From: Monilinia fructicola
Lineage: Eukaryota; Ascomycota; Leotiomycetes; Helotiales; Sclerotiniaceae
Direction: 5' to 3'
DNA length: 64,000 bases
NCBI GenBank assembly: GCA_008692225.1
Contig: VICG01000002.1
Coordinates: 1-64,000, forward strand
This document shows positions 33,100 through 43,827 of this stretch, piece by piece; the stretch's first letter is position 1; every line of letters begins with the position of its first letter. The notes under the pieces are model-generated. The model made no database searches. It had not been told where the DNA came from and worked only from the letters and a program-made list of their open reading frames with translations. The translations under genes and the position numbers were made by a program.

Positions 33100-34530
33100 C
33101 AAATTTAACGCGATACCCACTTCCAAAAATATGCATACTATTCCGCAAGCTGTCGCAAACTTCTCCTCTCCTTTTCTAACCTCTCATTTCCTCTTTGCAA
33201 TTCCACAATCTTGGAAAAATGTCTTTCATCCTCTCTTTCCAAAGCTGCTAAATACTGCCCCAAAGCTCCTAAACGCTTCATCATTGTTTTGTTAGACTGC
33301 AATTTTGTCGATTCCAAAATCATTAGAAGTACTTCTTTCACTAGAGGTTTTAGACTTCTTCACCACACTAAACGCTCTCAAACTTCTATTGTAGTTCCGT
33401 GTGGCTTGGCTACAGAGCAGGCCATGTTTTCTAGCTTCTATTGTAGTCATGTGGGTTCTCGCACTAGACTAACAATATTCTCTATTTTCTGTTGTAATTT
33501 CGTGGGTTTCTTGCTCCAGGCTAATAACGCGGCCTAGTTCTGGGATATGACTAGCCATCTCTTGTAGCCTTTTGCGGAATTCCTCGTTGATCTCCAAGCT
33601 GACTCTGTCTACAACAGCCGCAGAAACTACTATCTTTATTTTTCTAAGGCTTTTTGACGTTCTTGGTGCAGCCATAATCGTTCCGTCTCAATTATTTTGG
33701 CTGATTCTGCTAATTTCTCATCGACTTCCTGGGAACACTTCTCCGAGTCAATATTTCTTTGAGATTCGATTTATCATTGTTTCAATTGGCGCTCTTCCTC
33801 TGTAACAGCCATAGCTTCTACCATCTTTTGCAATTTTGAAGTAACATCTTCCAAGCTGGCAATCTCTATCTACAATAGATCTGCAAAAGACATATCTTCT
33901 TCAAGCCTTTCTAAAAGTTGTTGATGCAGAGACAATTGTCCCTCGTCAGTTTGCTTCGCCGAGTCTGCTAAATTTTTATCGGATCCTTGCGTATATGTCT
34001 TCAATTTCACAACTCGGGACTTGAGGGTTTTGTTTTCGGTGGCTTGCCTTTTGAGATAGTCAGTGTATGCATTGTCCGTTGTCCTCCGTGCTCTGGTCAT
34101 TGACGGACAATACTTCTAACTAGCCTTGAAAATCTCGGTTATCCATACTCCTTTTCAGCTTTTAAACTTCTGTACTGGTAGATTTAATAACAGATAGATC
34201 CTTTTCAACCTGGGTGATTCGGCCCATCGAGGCTTGTGGTTAGAGCCGTTGCTGACCAAGGAGCTTGGCATATTCTTGTGACTGTTCGAACTGTATCTTC
34301 TGACCTGGCTTCAACCACTGTCTTTTGTCTTTTAGGCCATCTTTCATATTCTCAAACACATTAGCCAAGTTTGATGTCATTGCCTTACGCCCATCCAATT
34401 CACCTTTTGAATCCGACAAGGCTATTTGTCGGGCATTGAATAGGAAGGCTATAGCACGAATGAAGGCTATAGAAGGTTCATCTACGATACACTCAATATT
34501 GGAAAAAGAAATCAAAAGAACAATCAGCAT
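33100..34530 (-). pseudogene. Decayed coiled-coil protein gene
   Basis: On the minus strand, fragments in order read ANVFENMKDGLKDKRQWLKP, then QASMGRITQVEKDLSVIK, KRQATENKTLKSRVVKLK, HQQLLERLEEDM, IASLEDVTSKLQKMVEAM and FSKIVELQRGNERLEKERRS. All are Gln/Glu/Lys-rich heptad-like segments. In the first part one frame continues across three stops (TAA, TAA, TAG) near 34100-34245; each would be a Gln codon with C changed to T. Further stops and at least two frame changes follow. The pattern fits a long coiled-coil gene destroyed mainly by C-to-T change in CpA, as RIP produces. The original family is not recognisable. Confidence 0.6.
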
Positions 34531-35306
34531 GAAATCTCACCCAATGATGCTTCTCCAACAAAAAACGTGGGAACCTGAACCAGATGACAGTTCAGAACGA
34601 GGTCCAGATTCCGATGAACCATTGAGATTGCAGCGTCAGCGAACAGGAGCCTCTTCTCCAACCAATTTGTCAACAGATGATCTTCAACCGGACGGAAGCG
34701 ATCCCAAGGACATCTCGCGATGCTTTCCAGACTTCAAAAGAGACCGGAAGACATTGCCAATCAGACACAATAGCAAAGATTAACTCGACATAGATCACTT
34801 ACACAAGCGGTCGAAGCAAAAACACCCCATACCTTTCCCTTACCCACACATCGAGTTGCCAACTTGAAGAAGTGGTGCACGGAAGAATTCCAAAGGAAAC
34901 TACAAGAGATGGTGGAGCTATCAACCGAGGGGCAAGCACCGAGAGCGTGGCGCTTCTCACAGAAAGAAAGAGCAAGGAGGGGGCCAATTCCAAGCTCGCA
35001 CTTGATCGGGTCATGAAGCTGGGGGAAGCGGCCGAGCAATTCGATGAGAGAACATCTTGCACTTTTCTCAAATTCGATCGAATTCTTAGATTAGAGAAGG
35101 AGATGAGGGGAATTCGGAGGATGGATCTCATAACCCCAGACCGCAATCGATCACGCCGACGGCTTGGGGCATGCGATCATAGGAACCGAGAGGAGAGGTC
35201 TCATCCGCGGCCCACCAGGCCCAAGGTGGATCGAGAGAGCAAATTGGAGGAAGGGACGAGGGCGCTTGCATTGAGGATTTCAGATCTGATTCGTCGCGTG
35301 GAGTAA
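34529..35306 (+). CDS. Possible hypothetical gene, uncertain structure
   Basis: Two frames look coding: 34529-34783, beginning MKSHPMMLLQQKTWEPEPDD with an acidic/Ser-rich stretch, and 34872-35306, containing LALDRVMKLGEAAEQFDERT and a basic segment with Arg/Lys clusters. They are in different frames, and I could not find a convincing intron that joins them. An opposite-strand frame over the same DNA is Leu/Ser-rich and looks like a shadow. The region borders decayed genes on both sides, so this may also be a broken gene. No family is recognised. Confidence 0.35.
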
Positions 35307-36459
35307 CAAGGTAGCACCATCATTGAGGTTCGGATGAAAGACTTGACGCGGTCGGATAAGAGCGATGATGCGTTGGCTGCGGTTGAGGAAAGGGGATGAG
35401 AGCCTTGCTTATAAGATTCCCGCGCTACAGGGGAGGAATACGAATAGATGGATTTGCAAAGATCTCTTGCATGGGCTACTTGGTAGTAGGCCTTTGAGCA
35501 AAATGAGGGAGGGGGGTTGGGCAAGAGCGTCTTTCATATCGGTGTGTTGCAGAACGGCAGCATGCGTTCCGCAGAGAAGTATATCTGCTACGATTCAAAT
35601 CACCATTCCGTATTTGGGAGACTTCCTACTGTGATTCTTCACATCTTATATTCCAACATATGATATTGATGTTGTCAGTAAGTCCACAATGACAAGTGAG
35701 TGAGTGTACTGCAGATTGGTTATGACGTACGGACGCGATCCAGCAGGTACTTAAATAAAAGCACTTTCGGTCGATTATTGATAGTTTCAGACGCCTTTCA
35801 CTCAAATTCGATGCTTTTATGTCCATCTTTGCAGAGTCTCGAGTCCTAGATAGCGTGAAGAAAATTGCGAAGAAAATTGCGAGGAAAGATGCCATTGTAC
35901 CGTGGACGCGTTTGTGAGTTCTGAGGAACCGTTGATCCAAAGCCTATTTATCTAATTCTAATTCCGATGAGCGAATACCCACACTTCACATTCTTCCACA
36001 AAGTTCCGGAAGCCTGGGAACACACATCAGTTCACCACCGTAATCGATATTCAGCGCCGCCATATGCGATGGAGATATAGTCGTACGATTACTACGCTTT
36101 TCCATTGAACAAGTGCTAAAATAAGCTATAGCCAGCTAAAAGCAAACAGAAAAATCGTTCATCCACTCTGGTAAGCCTCACTTCCTTACTCTCCACCATT
36201 GGTTTGGTCCCGTAGCCGAGAAGCACGTCGCTGCAAATCATCTTCCGCGCCCAGATCACGATCTTGTTGTATTTGTGAACGATTTTTGGATATTCACAAG
36301 GCCAATGGCATGCGGAGAAGCAGCAACTCTGATATCGTCTCTACCTTTTCAAAGACATTCCATTCCATCTTCTAGACGCGCACCTTTGTTTTTGTGATCA
36401 TCTTGTGAGGCTGAAAGATTTTTATTTGTAATAAATATCTGGCAAATTCTGAATTAAAT
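35307..36459. other. Intergenic, no gene seen
   Basis: Only short overlapping frames without recognisable motifs are present. Confidence 0.4.
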
Positions 36460-37637
36460 CTAAGAAGTCGAAATGCCTCTTGTTTTTCTTTGACACATGC
36501 TCGAGTGCATACTGCTGAGCAACTGAAATCTCTCGCTGATTATGGGCTTCTTTCTGGATAATTTAGCTGTGGTTCTCCGTTGAACATCCCTTTCAGTTTC
36601 TAGATCTTCGACTTCGGCTTTACTCGCTTCTTTTTTGGAGTCCACTCGTGGCATCATCATGATCTGGCGATTGGCCGCATGTCAACCTAGAAGTTCGTCT
36701 ATTTTGAGGCATCTCTTGATTAAAGGTTGATTCATCATCCGTGGGGGTTCCGCTCTGAATTGCCCCCAAGGTGGATGAAAAGTGGGGATGGAATGGGATC
36801 AAAAGAGACGCGATTAGTGACTCTTTAGAAATTGAATACAGATCGATGTTCATTAAAGGCTATAGCAATTGTATAAACTTACCAAGCGGCTTTGCTTGAC
36901 TCTGGAATCTGAGGATTCGATTCCTGGATTTGGCCGCTTATCTGATGCTCTAATTGTAGAAGCGTTATGAACGAGGCGGGAGTCCAGGAGGGACAAGTAA
37001 TAGTGGTAGTAGTGTCTTGAGAGGGCTCCAACAAACTTGTATGTTTATTTCCCACAATAGTTTCTGACTGGTTGTAACGCTGGAGCAAAAGTTCCTCTAA
37101 ATAAAAGCCAATTAGTAGTTTGCAAGTAGTATGTGCTACAGTAAGATACGTTACCTTAATCATTTCATCAATCACTAACAAGATCTCGCTTTCAAGAGTG
37201 CCGTAGTGCATAGCGATGACTTAATTGAGAATTCCTTTCCTCGCTTGAGGCGCTGAAATCTCCATGGCACTAAGACCAACAATGTGGAGGACACATTTGA
37301 TTAAAGAGGCGGTTCTATTTTCTGCACACTTAAAGTTGTCCATTCTGGCTAAATAAATATGGGGACCAGAGTAGAACGATAAAATAGAATATTTGGTGAC
37401 TCTCACAAAAGCCTGAGTAACACAATCCAGAGCATTTTACCAGCCGATGTACAGATTTTGTTGGTGGTTAAACGTAGTGTAATGAATTGGTTCGTTTATT
37501 GATGCTTCTAGAAGCGCGGGTTGAAGTTGAAGATCTTCAAAAGCTGTGAGTCTATGACGCATTGCTGGTACTAGTTCTAGGCTATAGAGTACCATGTGAT
37601 CATGTGATCGCGTGACAAAACAGTTCTGACCTCTCAA
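36460..37637 (-). pseudogene. Hypothetical gene with in-frame stops
   Basis: One minus-strand frame runs from near 37637 to about 37150. It contains AFEDLQLQPALLEASINEPI, AFVRVTKYSILSFYSGPHIY, CVLHIVGLSAMEISAPQARK and MHYGTLESEILLVIDEMIK. It is interrupted only by TAA at about 37434-37436 and about 37218-37220; each would be Gln (CAA) with a single C to T change. Possible introns (GTAACG near 37154, GTAAGT near 36879) and a further polar frame to 36460 follow, but the joints are unclear. No family is recognised. RIP-like decay of a single gene is the favoured reading. Confidence 0.45.
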
Positions 37638-37770
37638 GTCGAGTTTTTAGGTGGCGCTTGAAATGTCATATCACATACCCTATGGGACCAAAATTCTGAC
37701 CTTTCGACAGTCAGTGAATCTTATGTTAAAAACCTAATTTCATTCACGATCTACTTGTTTTTGTTGCAGA

Positions 37771-37950
37771 GTTATGCAAAGTTATGCAAAGATATGCAAA
37801 AATCCTCCATATAGCTCATATACTAAAAAGTGGAAGGACGAGCTAGTATGAACTCTATTATTATGAAAGCTAATCCATTTTTGGAGGCATCACGATCACT
37901 TGGACGATCACTTGGACGATCACTTGGACGATCACGATCACGATCATAAG

Positions 37951-37984
<34 letters not shown>
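37771..37984. repeat. Cluster of short tandem repeats
   Basis: Three arrays lie close together: a 10-base unit (AGTTATGCAA) in three copies near 37771-37800, a 12-base unit (GATCACTTGGAC) in about four copies at 37891-37946 ending in GATCAC repeats, and ATT trinucleotides at 37951-37984. Confidence 0.85.
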
Positions 37985-38133
37985 GAAGCTATTCAGAGAT
38001 TCGAAGGTGTTGAGCCTATTTGAAGTGTTAACGTTGAAAAAAAGCGAGAAATAGGGGGGAAAGCGAATGGAAAAAGCAATTTACCCTTTCGAATTTCAAT
38101 AACAAAATGATTTTAACTTACCTTTAATATAAT

Positions 38134-38232
38134 AAATGAATGAATGAATGAATGAATGAATGAATGAAAGAATGAAAGAATGAAAGAATGAAAGAATGAA
38201 AGAATGAAAGAATGAAAGAATGAAAGAATGAA
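38134..38232 (+). repeat. TGAA / AGAATGAA microsatellite
   Basis: About nine TGAA units pass into about eight AGAATGAA units. The array runs directly into the start of the small repeat-encoding ORF at 38228. Confidence 0.9.
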
Positions 38233-38452
38233 AATTGAAGGTATTCAAGAATTAGTATATCGAATATTAAAGCTATTCAACGAAATTAAAGCTAAACGAA
38301 ACTCCATTTTAAGCCAACTAACAGATTTTAGACTACCCACAGATAAACTAATAGATTTTAGACTACCTATAGATAAACTAACAGATTTTAGGCTTCTTTT
38401 AAATAAACTAACAGATTTTAGGCTTCTTTTAATCAAACTAGCAGAATTCTAA
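38228..38452 (+). CDS. Small ORF with decapeptide repeats (doubtful gene)
   Basis: This frame of 74 codons encodes four 10-residue repeats of the form LTDFRLPxDK / LTDFRLLLxK, derived from a 30-bp minisatellite at 38316-38495. The 30-base period keeps the frame open by itself, so an open frame is weak evidence for a gene. No signal peptide is present. It starts inside the preceding microsatellite. It may be no more than a translatable satellite. Confidence 0.2.
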   Translation: MKIEGIQELVYRILKLFNEIKAKRNSILSQLTDFRLPTDKLIDFRLPIDKLTDFRLLLNKLTDFRLLLIKLAEF

Positions 38453-38495
38453 CTATTTATAGTTAAATCAACATAATTTAGACTATATATATATA
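38316..38495 (+). repeat. 30-bp minisatellite, six units
   Basis: Units begin AACTAACAGATTTTAGACTA or close variants and repeat every 30 bases for six copies, with divergence rising toward the right end. Confidence 0.85.
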
Positions 38496-39038
38496 CCCAC
38501 ATATTCATAAAACATGATATTTTTGAAAAAACGTTGATTCACTGACTTTTTGTAGGAATTCTGGTTCCGTAGGGATATGCATGTAAATCGACCTTTGACA
38601 CTGTCAAATTCTCAAAGCATATTCTTCAATACAAAACGGTACCAACAAGATTCGATGCAACAGAAGGACAGAATCAGAATCAGCTATGGCTTGCGTGGTT
38701 CGTTTTCGGTCGATAGATAGCTATAGATTGATGGAAGAAATATTTCCTGCCATGGGCGGAAGAGCGTAATTCGGGAGAGGTTGGTAATTAGATACTTTAT
38801 TCAAAATATTTAACCACCTATACAATTTGGGGGATGGAAATAAATAGGATAATGTGGAACTAATCGAGTGAGAACTATACTCCACTAGGAGTCCTTGCAA
38901 AATATCGTAACGATTGGCAAATAGCGCAGACATCTGGATCGCAATGCATAGATATCATCTCGCCGTCTAAATCTGCACCCCGTCTAAAATAACCTCTCCC
39001 GACATAGATCTAATGCGCAACTCAACCTTATGACCATC

Positions 39039-41688
39039 TCAATACCAAAGATTATTATCCTCCCAGCCAGAAAAGACCCATTCGCCTGGTAGTTCGAAAT
39101 CCACACCTGGATCTTGTATCTGTAGATTATCAGGTTATCACAATCGCCGTTGGAGCGAAAGGAAAGACTTACCGCTGCATCCCAATTCACATTATCGAGA
39201 CCAGTATCGATGGATAGATTACGATTCACCTCGGCACTGATTTTTGCTTCTTGATCTCTAAGTCTATTCTTCATCAACTGGAAGCAATGCTCTACACTTT
39301 TTCGTGCTTCGGTTATGATACCATCTTCGGTAGAAGTCGCTTTCTGCAAGGCTTCGATCTGACCGCAAAGACACGATATGAAAACATGTCCTTTAATATT
39401 AGTATCACCTCTCAATATTCTGTTGGTAGACCAATCACGACCAGTACTCAGTATCCGCAAAAGCTCAACTTGCTGAGGCGGTGGCGTGTTGATCGATAAA
39501 GGCAGGGGAGGATTTTCCTCAAGTTGTTGATTCAACTCCAGCCCGAGACCTATATATGCGTGAATATAGTTCCCCTTGGTCAAACCAGATGCCGTCCAAA
39601 TGAGTAAAGTCCAGTCATCCGGCTGACTTGAATCTGATTGCCCTGGAAGTGATATCGTTGGTCCGAGTAGAGATAAAGATGTCTCCAAACAAACCTTACG
39701 AGAATAGTAGTAAGTAGGGTTGACCTTTGCTTTGACTGCGTAAGGTCTATGTAACGCTAGCAGGAAGTGAGTTGTGAAGAAGTCGTGGATCTTAATTTGG
39801 AATGGTGTTGGCTTTTGCTCCGACTTGGACGTGAGGAATGATTGTAATAATGCCGAGCTAGAACGGCTAGCGTCGGAGAGCCTGAGTTACAATAATCAGT
39901 ACTACATAATTGAAGTTGTTCAAACAGCATGTTCATTCCTATTACCAACAGTGTTGCACGATAGGAGATATTTAAAGAGAATCTCTTACGTAGTGTCTAG
40001 GCGTAGCGTCTCTTCGTATGACGTTTCGCTTCTAAAACTATTGACCGCCTTTGCTATCTCGAGTCGTGTACAGAAAGATCTCATGAGGGAAAGCTGAATA
40101 GAAGTTTGAGTGAACGTCGTAACCGGCTTTGATGTTGGTGCTTTTCTGAGGGATTCACTAATCTCTGAATCATCGATGTTTGCTGGTAGTTCAGTGTCAT
40201 AATCTTGTGTATTTATCAGAGGTGACATCCCTAGGTCTTGACTCGATTGAAGCGAAAGTTCCAGAACCGTGGCCCAAAGTCGCCGGCGCATCTCCGCATG
40301 GTAGGGTCCCATCTTAGGAAAGTGTATTGGATCACGATGAAGGCCTAAACACATAGCTAAATGATATACGGATCCGGCAGAAATCCAAGTCAGATCACCA
40401 CCAACCGCGTTTACTTGACGAGCTATGAGAAGGAGGCAATGTATTTGGAGACCAACAATATTGAGACGGTGCTTTTCCGACGGTGCTGAGACCCAAGCTT
40501 GAGCTGCAGCGATCCAATGTTGAGCTTTGGGTCGTAAAGAGGTAGGAAGTATTGGATCTTCGTAAAAACATGTACCGATGGCCATCACTAGGAGTAATTT
40601 GATGACAAAAGCCATACTTGCTGCAGGGGGTTCTTCCAATACTCTTCATATTCCTCATCAAATGTAGGGATATGTAGTATACGATAAACGGATTCGAAAG
40701 TTCGAAAATAGGCATTGACTAGACGATCAGATATCCCCTTTTCAGGGACGAAGTCCCGATATCCACTAGGTACCGGAGATTCAGCGCTTTGGTATTCCTT
40801 TGCCTTTCTGCCCAATGCCTTGCATTTGTTCAAAAGATCGAATACCTCTCCCCCTTTGCTTAACGGTCCGAGCTCTTTGAAATTGGACATATGTTTAAAC
40901 TTGAAACATATTAGCAGTTGTCAGAATAGTTGGACACGATTGAGGCAGGCAGTAAGTATCTTTGAGTCAAAGTATGCACTATGGTTCAAAAGATGAAGCT
41001 GTGAAACGATTTCAAATCAAGGCATTACAGATTAACATACTTGTTCAAAGGAGTTCATCCAATGGCTTTGTCCAAAGAATCTCGTTTTGGAAAGACTGCC
41101 CCTTAGGCTCGGTCCTTTGATATATGAAGAGCTAATGATACTCGGACCATTATTCATAGTTTCAGAATCAGAAATAATCTGCTCCAACTTATGTACTCTG
41201 TCCACGAGAGCTTGTACTAATGGATCCGGAGCTTTTTGGGCTAGCGCAACGGCCTGTCCTCGAACGGGTATTGGTCCCTCAACAATAGGTGTCCTATCCG
41301 TCCAAAAGTTTGTGGAAACTATGGGCATCCCATTGGTCACACTACCCGTGATGCCATTAAAGTTAGGCGATGCATTGGTAGCATTTTCCGGGCTGTCGTG
41401 ACCCACAGTCGAAGGTGTAACGGGGTACTGGCCATTTCCACTGACGCGAGGTCTTTTGGGTTGTGGTGCAGAATCTGAGCTATATTGACATGCTGGTGTC
41501 TTTGATGAGATACACTGACCACATGGCATATTTCGATCGCATTTTATCTTCCGACGTCGACATTGTATACAAGACAGGGCTGGCCTGCGACGCTTCCGAG
41601 GCTGAGAAGGTGGCTGGGGTGAATCGCCTTCCATGCTTGACTTTTGCAAGACGATTGAATTGATGTCCATTGTAAGCGATAGTGACAA
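39039..41688 (-). CDS. Zn2Cys6 fungal transcription factor (one apparent frame break)
   Basis: Exons on the minus strand are 41688-41041, 40899-39990, 39881-39173 and 39119-39039. The zinc cluster has Cys40, 43, 50, 56, 59 and 67 (CX2CX6CX5CX2CX7C) after a basic PRKRRRPALSC, followed by a linker and dimerisation helix near residue 175. The middle region carries VIKLLLVMAIGTCFYEDPIL, GLQIHCLLLIARQVNAVGG and MCLGLHRDP, typical of the fungal-specific regulatory domain. The end reads ELPGEWVFSGWEDNNLWY. One base appears missing in the C run (five bases, plus strand GGGGG 40626-40630) between YWKNP and AASMAFVIK; with six C the frame joins. It is divergent from the MFS transporter at 43828, with an AT-rich insertion in the shared upstream region. 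A second Met at codon 7 is an alternative start. Confidence 0.88.
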
Positions 41689-42194
41689 GTCGAGCTGCTT
41701 GTGACGAAAGTAGATGGCTCCACCCGTGTAGTGAAACGGCCTTTTGCACGGGACTCAGCCGAATAAACTGCTATGGGAGGACTGTTTCGGTCAATAGATA
41801 GATAATGAGATCGTCACCAACGCCAAGTCCATCGATTTGGACCGGAAAAGATTGTAACTATTGCAGAGGTCGTACGGATATATGACGGGAAATTCGATTT
41901 CAAAGTAAGAGCAAGAGATGAAAAAGGCCGAGATGGAGAATATAAAGAAGAAAATGCGCTGGATATGACTAACGGAGATAAGCGGATTGACATTATAAAT
42001 ATTTTCGGACATTATCCATGTATTACCCGCAAATGAATGCCGGTTGAAATAAAGTAAGAGCGCTGAAGTTATCTAGCTTGATGGGGTAGGACGAACTAAT
42101 ACCAAAAAGGGTAATGGCGAATGGGATGTTCAAGAGAATGATGGCAAGCTTAGAAGTACCTGCCTAGGTAGGTAATAAGTGTGAAGTCTGAGTG

Positions 42195-42252
42195 AGAGCG
42201 AGAGGGAGAGGGAGAGGGAGAGGAGAGGGAGAGGGAGAGTGAGAGGGAGAGT
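42195..42252 (+). repeat. GAGAGG microsatellite
   Basis: A purine-only run of GAGAGG/GAGGGA units of about 58 bases lies upstream of the Zn2Cys6 gene. Such tracts often lie in fungal promoters. Confidence 0.8.
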
Positions 42253-42319
42253 CTGACATGGGGTATATAGACATGGACCAACCAACGTAAACTACCTACA
42301 TAGGTAATCTTACTAGGTA

Positions 42320-43308
42320 GCTATAGTTAGGGTTGTTATTTATAATACTTTTTCATAACGTATATTCGTTAATTTCGTTATAATACGTAATATTACTAAA
42401 ATTAAATATATACCTAGATATACCTAGATATATTAGTATATTTTAAAATGTATATTTAATTTATTTTAAATAAAGATTAAAAGTTTTTTATTAATATTCT
42501 AAAAGGAAAAGAATGAGTTTAATAAAATAATTAAAAAACGTTTTCAATGTTTATTATATATATCTTTAAAAAGTTTTTGATATTTACTAAGTATACCTTT
42601 AAAAGTTTCTAATACTTATTAAATATACTTAGCGTTGTTTTAGGTCAATGCTAGGCTAAAAATTAATTAAAAACGAAACTTATTTTAAAAAATTATAATA
42701 AATTAATAAATCGATTAAAAATTATAAATAATGCTTTATAATATTCTTAAGTTAAAAAATAAACGTTTAATATATTTAAATTCTTAAAAATAAAAGATTT
42801 ATAATATATATAAAAGAATTTAAAACATATACTATTTTGTAGATTTTTAGCCTAGTATTAACCTAAAACAACGCCAAGTACCTTTATAAAGTTTCTAATG
42901 CTTACTAAGTATACCTTTAAAATCTATTTATTTCTTTATAATATTACTCATTTAAACTAATTAATAAAAGTATTCGCTTTTTATCTTTTAACTAATTAAA
43001 TATTTATTTATAAGATATCTAATAGAATAACTAAATCTAATTAATTAAACTAATATAATTTATTTAAAATCTCTTATAAAAACGAATTTTTATTCTTATT
43101 TAAAAATCCTTTAAATATTATTTTACTTTTTTTATTCTAATAATCATATTAAATTAAAAAAATTATTAAAAAATATTTAAAAATATTTAAATTATAATTA
43201 TATATAATTAGCTTAGTATAATATTTTAATAACGCTTAAAAAACGTTATAATATAAAAATATATATTCATTAGCTAAAATATATAAATTATACAACCCTA
43301 GCTATAGC
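42320..43308. mobile_element. AT-rich TIR element in the divergent promoter (989 bp)
   Basis: The left edge, GCTATAGTTAGGGTTGT, and the reverse complement of the right edge, GCTATAGCTAGGGTTGT, match at 16 of 17 positions and frame an AT-saturated block with no ORF. It lies between the divergent Zn2Cys6 gene and the MFS transporter. A smaller TIR element is nested inside. No certain target duplication is seen. The composition is that of a RIP-affected transposon. Confidence 0.7.
42628..42878. mobile_element. Nested MITE with TA target duplication (251 bp)
   Basis: The ends are inverted repeats of about 35 bases. The left reads CTTAGCGTTGTTTTAGGTCA and the reverse complement of the right reads CTTGGCGTTGTTTTAGGTTA. 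TA flanks both sides, and the sequence outside rejoins as TATACCTTT, the same as neighbouring short repeats. TIRs with TA duplication fit a Tc1/mariner-type miniature element. Confidence 0.72.
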
Positions 43309-43827
43309 ATATATAGCTCACTCAGCCTTATATATCCGACATCCATCCTTAACCGTAACGTTATCCATCAACATCAGCATCAGCATCAACATCAGCCAAT
43401 CAGACTTCAACTCTCCAACCCACAGATCTCCAACATCTCGCTCTATTCGGTCTTAACAATTTCCCGTAAGCGTCGGTCATCCATTCATTTCTGAGAAAAG
43501 TCGTTTGGTTGACCGAAATGGGACGCCCACGATATTATCCCTTGCCTTCCCACGTACTTCTATGTATCATCAACCGGTATATAAACAATGGTAGGCCGAA
43601 ATCACGACTCAATTTCAGCCCAAACTGTGTTGAAGTCCTTCAACTCCTTTGACAAATCAATCCCCCATCATTAACTTTTCATATCAAATTTAATCCCAAG
43701 GTCCCGAACAACTTTGACTTTCGAGCCATTCCCCATCCCTCATCCCTCATCCCTCATCCTTGTATCAACTATCAACTCCGCCACATACCACATACCTACC
43801 ACACACTACTGTATCCATTCCTCCGAT

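Noticed and set aside
37891..37946. CRISPR-like array
   Set aside because: The unit is a 12-base tandem repeat without spacers, in a fungal genome.
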